This document shows positions 27,862 through 36,971 of a stretch of DNA of 60,438 nucleotides, piece by piece. The stretch comes from Candidatus Magasanikbacteria bacterium GW2011_GWC2_37_14. Lineage in GTDB: Bacteria; Patescibacteriota; Patescibacteriia; Magasanikbacterales; UBA922. Position 1 is the stretch's first letter; each line of letters begins with the position of its first letter. The position numbers and the translations under genes are program-made. Below the pieces are notes generated by a model. It did not search any database. It saw nothing but the letters and a program-made list of their open reading frames with translations, and was not told the origin of the DNA. The stretch spans positions 1 through 60,438 of the forward strand of contig LBSX01000006.1 in NCBI GenBank assembly GCA_000990355.1. Reading direction: 5' to 3'.

Positions 27862-28764
27862 ATGATCAGTTTTTTCCCTTTTATTTTAATAATACTAGGA
27901 TTAGTAATTTTAATTGTAATTGTAGTGCGTAAATTTCCACAACTAAGTCTTTTGGATGTGGAAAATATTCCCGAAGTAGTATTGGAAAATAAAAAGGATA
28001 ATATATTAAAAAAGCGTTTAGCCGAAAAACATCAAGAAACAGATAAAGCTAGAAAAGAATCTTTTAAACCATTGGTGCAAAATGCAAAAAATCTTCAATT
28101 AGTTTTTAGAAAATATGTTGGTAAGATAGAAAGATCAGTAATTGAGTACAGCGAACGTCGTAGGAAAAATGAACCACAAGAAAAAAAATTAAAAAAACGT
28201 GAAGACTTGCGAATTTTGTTGCAAGAAGGGCAATTTGCTTTTGAGCAAAAAAGTTTTGAAGATGCTGAGAAAAAGTTTTTGTCGGCTATTAAAATAGATC
28301 CTAAAAATTTTGATGCTTATTTGGGCTTATCTAGTGTGTATAGTGCACAAAATAATTATAATGAGGCCAAAGAAACTCTTAATTTTCTTTTGCAGCTAAA
28401 TTCCCAAAATGAAACAGCATTGGTAAAATTGGCAGAAATTTATGAACAAGAAGGTAAAAAAGAAGAAGCCATAGAATTTTATCAGCGGGCAGTATTGGTG
28501 CAGGCCAATCGTCCAGGCTTGTTTGCCAAATTAGCCGAACTCTTAGGCCAAGCTGGTAAAAATGAAACCGCCTTAGAAGCAATTAGCCAGGCAGTAGAAA
28601 TAGAACCACAAAACCCTCGGTATCTTGACATGATGGTGATGTTTAGTGTATTATGTGGTAATAAAAAAATCGCGGAAAAAGTTTATCATGAATTAAGAAT
28701 GGTAAATCCAGAAAATCAAAAATTAGCAGTTTTGAAAGATAAAATAGACAACATGCCGGGATAG
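27862..28764 (+). CDS. TPR-repeat membrane-anchored protein
   Basis: N-terminal TM then TPR repeats (AEKKFLSAIKIDPKNFDAYLGLSSVYSAQNNYNEAKETL). Confidence 0.8.
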   Translation: MISFFPFILIILGLVILIVIVVRKFPQLSLLDVENIPEVVLENKKDNILKKRLAEKHQETDKARKESFKPLVQNAKNLQLVFRKYVGKIERSVIEYSERRRKNEPQEKKLKKREDLRILLQEGQFAFEQKSFEDAEKKFLSAIKIDPKNFDAYLGLSSVYSAQNNYNEAKETLNFLLQLNSQNETALVKLAEIYEQEGKKEEAIEFYQRAVLVQANRPGLFAKLAELLGQAGKNETALEAISQAVEIEPQNPRYLDMMVMFSVLCGNKKIAEKVYHELRMVNPENQKLAVLKDKIDNMPG

Positions 28765-28829
28765 CTCAGCTGGTACCATGAACCACAGGGGTTCATGGCC
28801 CTGCACCCTTGTGGTGCAGGGGAGCAGCT
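28755..28829 (+). pseudogene. Partial tRNA-Thr copy split in the D-loop by a double-hairpin insertion
   Basis: gccgggatagctcagctggta | 46-nt double palindrome | gagcagct, versus the intact tRNA-Thr at 28858. Confidence 0.8.
28776..28821. repeat. Two adjacent perfect 9-bp hairpins
   Basis: CCATGAACC acagg GGTTCATGG + CCCTGCACC cttgt GGTGCAGGG. Confidence 0.85.
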
Positions 28830-28857
28830 TGGACTTTTAAAACAAAAAAAATTACAT

Positions 28858-28930
28858 GCCGGGATAGCTCAGCTGGTAGAGCAGCTGTTTTGTAAACAGC
28901 GGGTCGCGGGTTCGAATCCTGTTCCCGGCT
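28858..28930 (+). tRNA. tRNA-Thr(UGU)
   Basis: GCCGGGA acceptor, anticodon loop TTTGTAA, TTCGAAT T-loop, TCCCGGC. Confidence 0.93.
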
Positions 28931-28947
28931 CAGTGGAAAATTTAAAA

Positions 28948-29029
28948 GGGCAGGTACCGAAGCGGTCAAACGGGGCAGACTGTAAATCTGCTGGCTTAGC
29001 CTTCCAAGGTTCGAATCCTTGCCTGCCCA
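28948..29029 (+). tRNA. tRNA-Tyr(GUA)
   Basis: GGGCAGG acceptor, anticodon GTA, long variable arm, CCTGCCC. Confidence 0.92.
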
Positions 29030-29036
29030 CACAAAA

Positions 29037-29064
29037 AATATCACTTATAATAAGTGATTTTTTT
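29037..29064. terminator. Rho-independent terminator
   Basis: AAATATCACTTATaATAAGTGATTTTTTTT. Confidence 0.8.
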
Positions 29065-29098
29065 TGCTTGCCAGCCGAAGCTTACAAGCGTAGGTTGG

Positions 29099-29171
29099 TC
29101 GGAGTAGGCGGATTTGAACCGCCGGCCTCGTCGTCCCGAACGACGCGCGCTACCAACTGCGCCATACTCCG
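29099..29171 (-). tRNA. tRNA-Pro(CGG)
   Basis: Minus-strand CGGAGTA...anticodon loop TTCGGGA...TACTCCG. Confidence 0.92.
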
Positions 29172-29267
29172 TATATTGTCCAATTTTACTATTTTTAAGT
29201 TTTAAAATCAAGTTGCTCTCTAAGGGCTTTTGTGATAAAATACTAGTAATAATTAATAGTTTATTTT

Positions 29268-30302
29268 ATGAAAAATTTAAACCAATATTTTGATTTAGCC
29301 ATTGCCCAAAATGCTTCGGATTTGCATTTGGTAGGAGAAGAAAAACCAATGCTTAGAAAAGAGGGTGAGTTAGAGGAACTAGAAGACAAAAAATTACCAA
29401 ACAAAGAATTAAGCGAGGCAATTTTTGAATTATTAAACAGTGAACAAAAAAAGCGTTTTAATGATGAACTAGAATTAGATTTTGGCTATGAACATAGTGG
29501 AGTGCGATTTCGTCTTAATTTACATTTGCAAGAAGAAAAAATTGGTTTGGCTGCCAGAATTATTCCAAAGGTTATTCCTACTCCAGAAGAATTAAATTTT
29601 GAGCCAGCTTTGGATAATTTTATTAATCTTTTGGACGGCTTGGTCTTAGTTGTTGGGCCAACTGGAAATGGTAAATCTACTACTTTAGCCGCGATGGTCG
29701 AACAAATTAACAAAACCAGAAAAGCCCACATTGTGACTATAGAAGATCCAATTGAGTTTGCTTTTGAAGATAAAAAGAGTTTGGTTGAACAACGAGAAAT
29801 TGGTGTGGACACCAAATCTTTTGCCAATGCTTTAAAACACGTCTTGCGTCAGGACCCCAATGTTATTTTGGTTGGTGAAATGCGTGATCCCGAGACTATT
29901 GCTACAGTGCTTACTGCTGCCGAAACCGGGCATTTGGTTTTTTCTACTTTGCATACTTCTACCGCTGCCGAAGCGGTCGAAAGAATTGTTGATGTCTTTG
30001 AAGGCTCAAAACAAAAACAAATTTTAATTCAGTTGAGTGCTGTACTTCGGGGAATTGTTGCCCAACAATTAATTGTTGGAGTAGATGGCAAAAGAATCGC
30101 GGCCAGAGAAATTTTAATAAATACCCCAGCAGTTTCCAATCTTATTCGTGAAAATAATATTTCACAAATTACTAGCGCCATGCAAACTGGTGCCAAAGAT
30201 GGCATGATAACTATGGAAAACGCTCTAAAAGAATTATTAAAGAAAAATTTAATTGACAAAGGAACAGCCGAACGTCGCACTGGCAGACAAAAACGTATCT
30301 AA
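29268..30302 (+). CDS. Type IV pilus PilT-like twitching ATPase
   Basis: VVGPTGNGKSTTLAAMVEQIN, VEQREIGVDTKSFANALKHVLRQDPNVILVGEMRDPETIATVLTAAETGHLVFSTLHT. Confidence 0.9.
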   Translation: MKNLNQYFDLAIAQNASDLHLVGEEKPMLRKEGELEELEDKKLPNKELSEAIFELLNSEQKKRFNDELELDFGYEHSGVRFRLNLHLQEEKIGLAARIIPKVIPTPEELNFEPALDNFINLLDGLVLVVGPTGNGKSTTLAAMVEQINKTRKAHIVTIEDPIEFAFEDKKSLVEQREIGVDTKSFANALKHVLRQDPNVILVGEMRDPETIATVLTAAETGHLVFSTLHTSTAAEAVERIVDVFEGSKQKQILIQLSAVLRGIVAQQLIVGVDGKRIAAREILINTPAVSNLIRENNISQITSAMQTGAKDGMITMENALKELLKKNLIDKGTAERRTGRQKRI

Positions 30303-30303
30303 T

Positions 30304-32076
30304 GTGGCCTACCTAAAAGCAAAATTAAAAGATGAATATGGTAAACAAAATAGTAACCCAAGATTAAGAATGGTTTTGGTTATTTTTTTTGTTTTTTTAA
30401 TAGTAATAATTTTTCGTCTAGTGCTTTTAATGCTTTGGCAACATAATTTTTATTTGGCTTTGTCTTCGGGATCACGAGAATTTTATAGCCAATTATATCC
30501 AAAAAGGGGTAGTATTTTATTTCAGGATTCTCGCACCAAAGAAGAATTTCCATTGGCTTTAAACAAGGATTATTTTTTGCTCTATGCCGATACTCGAGAA
30601 ATAAAAGATAATCAAACAGCCGAGCAAGTTGTGCAAAAATTAACGGAAATTTTTAATTATAATGACGAGAAAAAAGTAACTGTTTTGGCTCAACTAAACA
30701 AACGTACTGATCCTTATGAACCTTTGGAAAAGAAAATAGCTGAAAGTGTTTATGAAAAAATAAAATCTTTAAACTTACCTGGTGTTAATTTTGTTCGTCT
30801 TGCTTATCGCTATTACCCCGAAGGTGAGTTGGGGGCACCAATAATTGGTTTTTTGGGTAAAGATAAAGACGACAATAATATTGGAAGTTATGGTGTAGAA
30901 GGTTATTGGCAAAATGAATTAGCCGGTAAAGGTGGCTTTATGACTGGTTCCAAAACTGCTGTTGGTAGTTTGGCGCATTTGGCTAATTGGTCTTTTAACA
31001 AAGCCGAAGATGGCGCGGATATTTTATTAACAATTGACCGGACTTTGGAATTTAAAGCTTGTAATACTTTAAAAAAAGCTCAAGAGGAGTATGGGGCCGT
31101 AAGTGCTAGTTTGATTATGCTTGAGCCAAGTACCGGGGCAATTAGAGCAATGTGTAGTTTTCCAAGTTTTGATCCCAATGATTATGGTCAAGTAACTTCG
31201 GCTAATGTTTATAATAATAATACTATTTTTGCTCCCTATGAGCCTGGTTCGGTTTTTAAACCTTTGGTAATGGCCGTGGCGATAAATGAAGGTGTAGTAA
31301 AACCAGAAACTACTTTTGTGGACACTGGTTCGCGCGAAGGTTTTTGCCAGACACCAATAAAAAATGCTATGGGGCGTTCCTATGGATTGCAAAACATGAG
31401 TGGTGTTTTAGAAAATTCCATAAATACTGGCATGGTTTTTGTGGTAGAAAAATTAGGCAAAAACAAACTTATTGATTATATTAAAAATTTTGGTTTTGGT
31501 ACAAAAGAGGGAATTGAATTGGATACCGAAGTAAGTGGTAAAATTGATACCTTAAATCAAAAAAAAGGCGATAAAATAGATTGTTACGCAGCCACAGCTT
31601 CTTTTGGTCAAGGTATTACAGCCACACCTTTACAATTAGTTACGGCTTTTGGCGCGATTGCCAATGGTGGCCAATTAATGAAACCATATATTATAGATGA
31701 AATGCGTTTTGCAGATGGTCATATAGAAAAAACCAAACCTCAAGAAGTACGTGAAGTAATAACCAATCGTTCGTCGCTGCTTACCCGTAGTTTAATGGTA
31801 AATGTAATAGATAAAGGGCATTCAACCTTAGCTGCGGTAAAAGGCTATTATGTGGGTGGAAAAACTGGCACAGCGCAAATTCCTGGGCCTGGTGGCTATA
31901 CCGAAGAAACTATTCATACCTTTGTGGGTTTGGCGCCAATTGATAACCCTAAATTTGTTTTATTAGTAAAATTTGAAAAACCACAGAGATTGTGGGCCGA
32001 TGGCACAGCCGCGCCAATTTTTGGCGAAATTGCCAAATTTGCTTTACAGTATTATCAAATTCCGCCAAGTCGTTGA
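30304..32076 (+). CDS. Penicillin-binding protein (FtsI/PBP2 family)
   Basis: FAPYEPGSVFKPLVMAVAI (SxxK), YYVGGKTGTAQIPGPGG; GTG start proposed at 30304. Confidence 0.85.
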   Translation: MAYLKAKLKDEYGKQNSNPRLRMVLVIFFVFLIVIIFRLVLLMLWQHNFYLALSSGSREFYSQLYPKRGSILFQDSRTKEEFPLALNKDYFLLYADTREIKDNQTAEQVVQKLTEIFNYNDEKKVTVLAQLNKRTDPYEPLEKKIAESVYEKIKSLNLPGVNFVRLAYRYYPEGELGAPIIGFLGKDKDDNNIGSYGVEGYWQNELAGKGGFMTGSKTAVGSLAHLANWSFNKAEDGADILLTIDRTLEFKACNTLKKAQEEYGAVSASLIMLEPSTGAIRAMCSFPSFDPNDYGQVTSANVYNNNTIFAPYEPGSVFKPLVMAVAINEGVVKPETTFVDTGSREGFCQTPIKNAMGRSYGLQNMSGVLENSINTGMVFVVEKLGKNKLIDYIKNFGFGTKEGIELDTEVSGKIDTLNQKKGDKIDCYAATASFGQGITATPLQLVTAFGAIANGGQLMKPYIIDEMRFADGHIEKTKPQEVREVITNRSSLLTRSLMVNVIDKGHSTLAAVKGYYVGGKTGTAQIPGPGGYTEETIHTFVGLAPIDNPKFVLLVKFEKPQRLWADGTAAPIFGEIAKFALQYYQIPPSR

Positions 32077-32101
32077 CAAACAGTGCTTTTTTGTGTTACA
32101 A
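32073..32101 (+). promoter_or_regulatory. tRNA promoter overlapping the stop codon of the PBP gene
   Basis: TTGACA, 17-nt spacer, TTACAA. Confidence 0.65.
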
Positions 32102-32115
32102 TTTTTCTACTTTGT

Positions 32116-32190
32116 GGCCCTATCGTCTAATGGTTAGGACCTATGATTCTCAATCATGTAATACGGGTTCGATTCCCGTTGGGGCTACCA
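32116..32190 (+). tRNA. tRNA-Glu(CUC), CCA encoded
   Basis: GGCCCTA acceptor, anticodon loop TTCTCAA, T-loop TTCGATT, 3' CCA. Confidence 0.9.
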
Positions 32191-32248
32191 GACTCCGTTG
32201 TATTGTGCCTGGCAGGCTAGTTTATATAAATTATTTGATGTAGATTTG

Positions 32249-32281
32249 CCTGCCCGGCGTAGTTCCGGGGAACGAAGACGG
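32249..32281. repeat. Repeat family V (GCCTGCCCGGCG...GGCGAAGACGGG type)
   Basis: cctgcccggcgtagttccggggaacgaagacggg, similar to 5683-5720; abuts the tRNA 5' end. Confidence 0.55.
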
Positions 32282-32355
32282 GTCAGGGTAGCTCAGCTGG
32301 TTAGAGCGTAGCATTCATAACGCTAAGGTCGGGAGTTCGATCCTCCCCCTTGACA
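32282..32355 (+). tRNA. tRNA with CAU anticodon (Met type; Ile2 not excluded)
   Basis: GTCAGGG acceptor, anticodon loop TTCATAA, CCTTGAC. Confidence 0.85.
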
Positions 32356-32356
32356 C

Positions 32357-32383
32357 TAAAAAAATCCCGAAAGGGATTTTTTT
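32357..32383. terminator. Rho-independent terminator
   Basis: AAAAAATCCCgaaaGGGATTTTTTT. Confidence 0.85.
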
Positions 32384-32407
32384 GTGACTTTTTTTTAACT
32401 ATTTATA

Positions 32408-32878
32408 TTATTTCAACACACCAATTTTTAATTTCGCTAACATCTGTTCTGGTTTTGGTTGATCACTGTGTTTTTGATCAAAGGCATTAGTACCGTCTTT
32501 GCCACAAATTTTTAAAATATTTGTCTCTCCACCCGGATGATTAGGCACAAAAGAAGTTACATCATAAACATTACCATTAACTATTGTGTAACAACTACTG
32601 ACAGAATTATGAATAGCAACTTCTGCCAAAGTAAAGGTTTTTGGGCCATTGTTTACAGGGGGTGGTGTGGGGGCAGGGGTTGGTTTAGCAGTGGTGGTTT
32701 GTCCATTAGAAGTTTGTACAGTTACCGTAACTGGTGGTTCAGTGGTATTTTGTGTGGTAGTATTTTGTACTGTATTGCCAGCAGGTTTGGTCTGTGTGGT
32801 ATTAGTGCCACCACAGCCAGCGCCAATAAGCAAAATGGTTAAAACCGCTAAATTTAAGATTAAAAGTTTATTTTTCAT
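32408..32878 (-). CDS. Lipoprotein with cytochrome b5-like heme-binding domain
   Basis: Lipobox LLIGAGC; TFTLAEVAIHNSVSSCYTIVNGNVYDVTSFVPNHPGGETNILKICGKDGTNAFDQKHS (HPGG and distal His). Confidence 0.85.
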   Translation of the reverse strand: MKNKLLILNLAVLTILLIGAGCGGTNTTQTKPAGNTVQNTTTQNTTEPPVTVTVQTSNGQTTTAKPTPAPTPPPVNNGPKTFTLAEVAIHNSVSSCYTIVNGNVYDVTSFVPNHPGGETNILKICGKDGTNAFDQKHSDQPKPEQMLAKLKIGVLK

Positions 32879-33199
32879 ATAAAAAATTAAGAATTATTAT
32901 TATCTTATACTTATAATACAATTTATAATACTATAAAATTTCAAACTAAACAAGTTGACTATTGTTAAAATGTCATCCTCGCGACTGTGTGTTGCCAAAG
33001 CTTTAGCGATGGTACAAACGGGGAACCAGAAATCGAATAATTTGGTGGAGGCAAATTGCGAACGGATTTTTTGTTTGTCATTTTTTAAAAGTTAGTCGTT
33101 GGTAAATCCCCTCTAGCCTTCGGCTCTGAGGCTCAGGCTCGAAGAGAGAGGGGTGTCAGCCGTCGCAGGCTGACGGGGTGTGTTACCGTTGTTATCAAT

Positions 33200-33430
33200 T
33201 CATTCATACTATTTACTTCTCATACTTCCACTTTTTCAAAAAAGTGGAGCAAAAACTTCGCGCTAAACAAACACTACAGAAAATTTAGGCCTCGTCATTC
33301 GTTTTTGTTCTGAACTCGCTTATTATATAGCTCAAACAGCAGAACAAATCCGCCTTCGCTCTCGCTACGGCGTACCACTCTTCCTCGCCTCTAAATTTTT
33401 GCTTTGTGTTTGTGCGCGCGTGAACGATTG
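33200..33430. repeat. Large imperfect inverted-repeat element, intergenic
   Basis: cgcgctaaacaaacac..aaaatttaggc opposes gcctctaaattttt..gtgtttgtgcgcgcg; inner TTGTTCTG/CAGAACAA. Confidence 0.55.
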
Positions 33431-33463
33431 AAAGTATTTGATATGATTAATAATGAAAATAAA

Positions 33464-33492
33464 ATACTCACAAAATTTTGTGAGTATTTTTT
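33464..33492. terminator. Rho-independent terminator
   Basis: AAAATACTCACAAAATTTTGTGAGTATTTTTT. Confidence 0.85.
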
Positions 33493-33524
33493 ATCTGTGT
33501 TATTTGTGTAATAAAATCTGTGGT

Positions 33525-33803
33525 CTATTTCTTCAAAGAATCTTTTAAATTTTTTCCAGCTTTGAATTTGGGTACTTTTACTGGAGGAATTTGAATTTTT
33601 TCTGTTGGTCTTTGTGGATTTACCCCAATGCGACCAGCCCGAGTTTTGGCGCTAAAGGCTCCAAAACCAGAAATAGTTACTTCACCGCCATCTTTAATGG
33701 TTTCGGTAATGATTTGAGTTAAAGCTTCAACCATGGCTTCACCTTCTTTTTTGGATAAGCCAACTTTTTCGGCGATTTTTTGGGCAAGTTCTGCTTTGTT
33801 CAT
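33525..33803 (-). CDS. hup: HU-family DNA-binding protein
   Basis: MNKAELAQKIAEKVGLSKKEGEAMVEALTQIITETIKDGGEVTISGFGAFSAKTRAGRIGVNPQ. Confidence 0.95.
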   Translation of the reverse strand: MNKAELAQKIAEKVGLSKKEGEAMVEALTQIITETIKDGGEVTISGFGAFSAKTRAGRIGVNPQRPTEKIQIPPVKVPKFKAGKNLKDSLKK

Positions 33804-33834
33804 ATGTTTTAATTATTAATTGTTATTCCTATTT

Positions 33835-33893
33835 TGTCATGCTGAACTCGTTTCAGGATCCTGTTGGGATGCTGAAATTAATTCAGCATGACA
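33835..33893. repeat. Palindromic repeat family III
   Basis: tgtcatgctgaactcgtttcaggatcc...attcagcatgaca. Confidence 0.75.
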
Positions 33894-33975
33894 TAATAAT
33901 TGTAGGATGACACTTGTATTATATTGTTTAAATAAATTTGTGTCAATAGAGCCAAATTTTTTATCCACAGAACGA

Positions 33976-35367
33976 TTATTGACCTTTCATGCGTAAAACC
34001 AAATTAATTGTTCTTAAAATAATTACCAAGTCCAAAAGCGGTGATTGGTTTTTGATATAAAAAATATCATATTGTAATTTTTGTAAAGTGGTTTCCAAAG
34101 TATCGGTGTAATTTTGATTAATTGCTGCCCAGCCAGTAAGCCCGGGTTTTACTATGTGACGAAGTGGGTAATAGGGCATTATTTTTACCATTTCTGCTAC
34201 TATTTCTGGTCTTTCGGGTCGGGGTCCAATTAAAGTTAATTCACCTTTTAACAAGTTGATACATTGTGGCAATTCGTCAATTCTAGTTTTGCGTAAGAAT
34301 TTTCCAAAAGGAGTAATACGTTTATCATTTTTGGTAGCAAATTGATAGCCATTTTGTTCGGCTCCGCCGTCGGCTGTCAAAGCATACATGGAACGTAATT
34401 TATAAATAGTAAATTCTTTGCCATTTTTGCCAACTCTGATTTGTTTGTAAAATATTGGTCCAGGAGAAGTGAGTTTTAAGATAAGGGCAAAAATTGGGAA
34501 AATGATAATTAAAACACCAAAAATTATTAAACCAATCAGTCTATCTAATAAGTTTTTTATTTTATTATAGAATAGTTGTTCATTGGTTTTAAGGTTTTCC
34601 AAAAACCAAGCTTCGGAAAAAATAGTTGGAGGAATACGGCCAGTAATTACTTCGTAAAAAGAATCCAAATCAATAATATTTAATTTGCTTGAAAAAAATA
34701 AATTAAAAAGGTTTTTGGAAATTTCCTCATCTTTTTTTAAATGGCTGGCGATTATAAAAGTGTTGGTTTTTAATGCTGTGGCAATTTTTTCTATGTTTTG
34801 TAGAGAATTATAAGTGTTAAAAAAACTATATTTATTGGCTAGGTTTTTGTTTTCCAAGTCTATTAAAGCCGTAATCCTATAACCACGTTCTGGATAGTTT
34901 TCCAAGATTTTTATTAATTCGGTACTTTCTGGGGTGTAACCAATAAAAATAATATTAGTTTTAAGAGTGTCATTGTTTAGATATTTATTGTAAATCAAAC
35001 GCCAAATAAAACTTAAAATAAAACCAAGTAAAATATTTAAAAGCAAAATTGTTTTGGGGGTGATGTTTTGTTTTGGTAGTAAATAAAAAAAGATTGTGGA
35101 GAGAAATAAAGACAAAAGAGCTGTTTCAATAAAATGTCTTTTGTATTTTTCTTGACGTAAGTGTGCCAAGTCGTAAAGGCCGTTAATAAAAATAATAATA
35201 ATCCAAAAAATAAAAAGCAAAAAAAATAAGCTCAAATGGCGTTCAATTTGTTCCCATTGGGGAATTTTTAGGTAGCGTAACCACAGACTTAACCAAAAGC
35301 CCAAAGTAAAACACAAAAAATCACCAGTGGCCAAAAGTAGTTGTTTTATTCGGTAAATTAAGCGCAT
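33976..35367 (-). CDS. Polyprenyl-phosphate sugar phosphotransferase (bacterial sugar transferase)
   Basis: GPIFYKQIRVGKNGKEFTIYKLRSM...LRKTRIDELPQCINLLKGELTLIGPRPERPE...PGLTGWAAINQ. Confidence 0.92.
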   Translation of the reverse strand: MRLIYRIKQLLLATGDFLCFTLGFWLSLWLRYLKIPQWEQIERHLSLFFLLFIFWIIIIFINGLYDLAHLRQEKYKRHFIETALLSLFLSTIFFYLLPKQNITPKTILLLNILLGFILSFIWRLIYNKYLNNDTLKTNIIFIGYTPESTELIKILENYPERGYRITALIDLENKNLANKYSFFNTYNSLQNIEKIATALKTNTFIIASHLKKDEEISKNLFNLFFSSKLNIIDLDSFYEVITGRIPPTIFSEAWFLENLKTNEQLFYNKIKNLLDRLIGLIIFGVLIIIFPIFALILKLTSPGPIFYKQIRVGKNGKEFTIYKLRSMYALTADGGAEQNGYQFATKNDKRITPFGKFLRKTRIDELPQCINLLKGELTLIGPRPERPEIVAEMVKIMPYYPLRHIVKPGLTGWAAINQNYTDTLETTLQKLQYDIFYIKNQSPLLDLVIILRTINLVLRMKGQ

Positions 35368-35429
35368 ATTGGTTTTTTTTATTTTATTTGCTATAATAAA
35401 GCTAAATTCATCTTAATCATAGCTTATTT

Positions 35430-36944
35430 ATGCAAAAAATACAAGATAGGCAAATATTAGTATTTGGCATATTTTTATTAGCCTCTTTTTTTATTGGTAA
35501 TTATGTTTTGGCTGATTCGGCTTATGTAAATATCAACAACCGAGAATCTGTTACTAGAATTAGGGCGGTAACTATTGATTTTTCTGCTCCCGAAGGCACC
35601 AGACAAATGCTAATATCCAATGACAGTGGTTTGTATGGCGCAGAATGGGAACCTTACCAAGAAAGTAAGACTTGGTATTTGGAATATGGGGTAGGTACCC
35701 ATACAGTCTATGTAAAATTTAAAGACAAAGCAGGAAGCATTAGCCAAATTTACAAAGACACTATACAATTATCTCCAGCCAAAGAAATGGGTGTGGAATT
35801 TGAAATTAATGATGGTGCCAAAGAAACTATTTCTCGTAAAGTTACTTTAACTATCAAATATACTCCTGGTGTAGAAGGAATGATTATTAGTAATAATGAA
35901 AAATTTACGGGTTTAAGTTTTTCCGATGTAAGTGAATCAGCAGTTTGGGCTTTGAGTGAAGGCAGCGGCCAAAAAAAGGTTTATATCCAATTCAAAGATT
36001 CTGCTGGCCATGTCAAAACTATTAGTGACACTATTAAATATAGCGAACCAGCAAATTATATTAATGATGGTGTATTATTAAAAGGGCAGGGAAGTACTAT
36101 TTATTATTTAGGAGAAGATTATAAATTACATCCTTTTTCCAGTTCCCTCGTTTTTCATAGTTGGTACAGCAATTTTTCCAAGGTTCAATATGTGGGTAAT
36201 GCCAAATTACGTGAATATGAAATTGGCAGTACCATGTGCGTGCGTCCAGGCACTTGGTTGCTAAAATTTAATGATGCCCCAACTGTTTATGCTGTGGAAC
36301 CAGGTTGTAAATTACGTCCAATTTTGTCCGAAGCCCAAGCCTATTTGCTCTATGGTTCTGCTTGGTCCAAAAAAATAATTGAATTAGATACTATTGAACG
36401 CAGTATGTACCAAGTGCGTAGTTATGATGTTACAAATAAAGACAAAAAAATAGTCGATAGAGACCGAGATGGAGTGAATGAAGCAATTGAAAAATTACAA
36501 GGTACAAGTGATAGAAATAGCGATAGTGATAATGACGGTCTAAGTGATTATGAAGAAATTTTTTATTGGTTTTCTGATCCTACCAACACAGATACCGATG
36601 GTGATGGTTACAAAGATGGCGCAGAAATTGCCACTGGCTTTAGTCCTTTTAGTTCTGGCAAGTTAAAAGAAGTTCCCGAAGGCACTTATCGATATCCTTA
36701 TGGTTCGTTTTTTTCTACCAGTAATGGAAACTATTATTATGTAGGGGTTGGCGGTATTATTTATTCTGCTGGCAGTGCTACCAATCTTACTGTTTTAAAT
36801 GGTAATAGCCTGTCTAAGATGTTTGTTAACAAACCACCACTGCGTTTTAATTTAAATTTTAGTAATGCCCAAACTTTGGATATTAATGTAAATAATATAG
36901 AAGTGCCAATGATTTATGCAGGTAATCGATTGCAAAGATTGTAA
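35430..36944 (+). CDS. Secreted protein with Ig-like repeats and thrombospondin-type-3/EF-hand-like calcium-binding repeat
   Basis: Signal peptide; DRDRDGVNEAIEKLQGTSDRNSDSDNDGLSDYEEI..TDTDGDGYKDGAEI. Confidence 0.75.
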   Translation: MQKIQDRQILVFGIFLLASFFIGNYVLADSAYVNINNRESVTRIRAVTIDFSAPEGTRQMLISNDSGLYGAEWEPYQESKTWYLEYGVGTHTVYVKFKDKAGSISQIYKDTIQLSPAKEMGVEFEINDGAKETISRKVTLTIKYTPGVEGMIISNNEKFTGLSFSDVSESAVWALSEGSGQKKVYIQFKDSAGHVKTISDTIKYSEPANYINDGVLLKGQGSTIYYLGEDYKLHPFSSSLVFHSWYSNFSKVQYVGNAKLREYEIGSTMCVRPGTWLLKFNDAPTVYAVEPGCKLRPILSEAQAYLLYGSAWSKKIIELDTIERSMYQVRSYDVTNKDKKIVDRDRDGVNEAIEKLQGTSDRNSDSDNDGLSDYEEIFYWFSDPTNTDTDGDGYKDGAEIATGFSPFSSGKLKEVPEGTYRYPYGSFFSTSNGNYYYVGVGGIIYSAGSATNLTVLNGNSLSKMFVNKPPLRFNLNFSNAQTLDINVNNIEVPMIYAGNRLQRL

Positions 36945-36971
36945 TTATTTATGGTGAATTTTTATTGAACT

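Noticed and set aside
28793-29205. ORFs covering the tRNA cluster (28793-29044 -, 28795-29205 +)
   Set aside because: Artefactual translation of tRNA genes and repeats.
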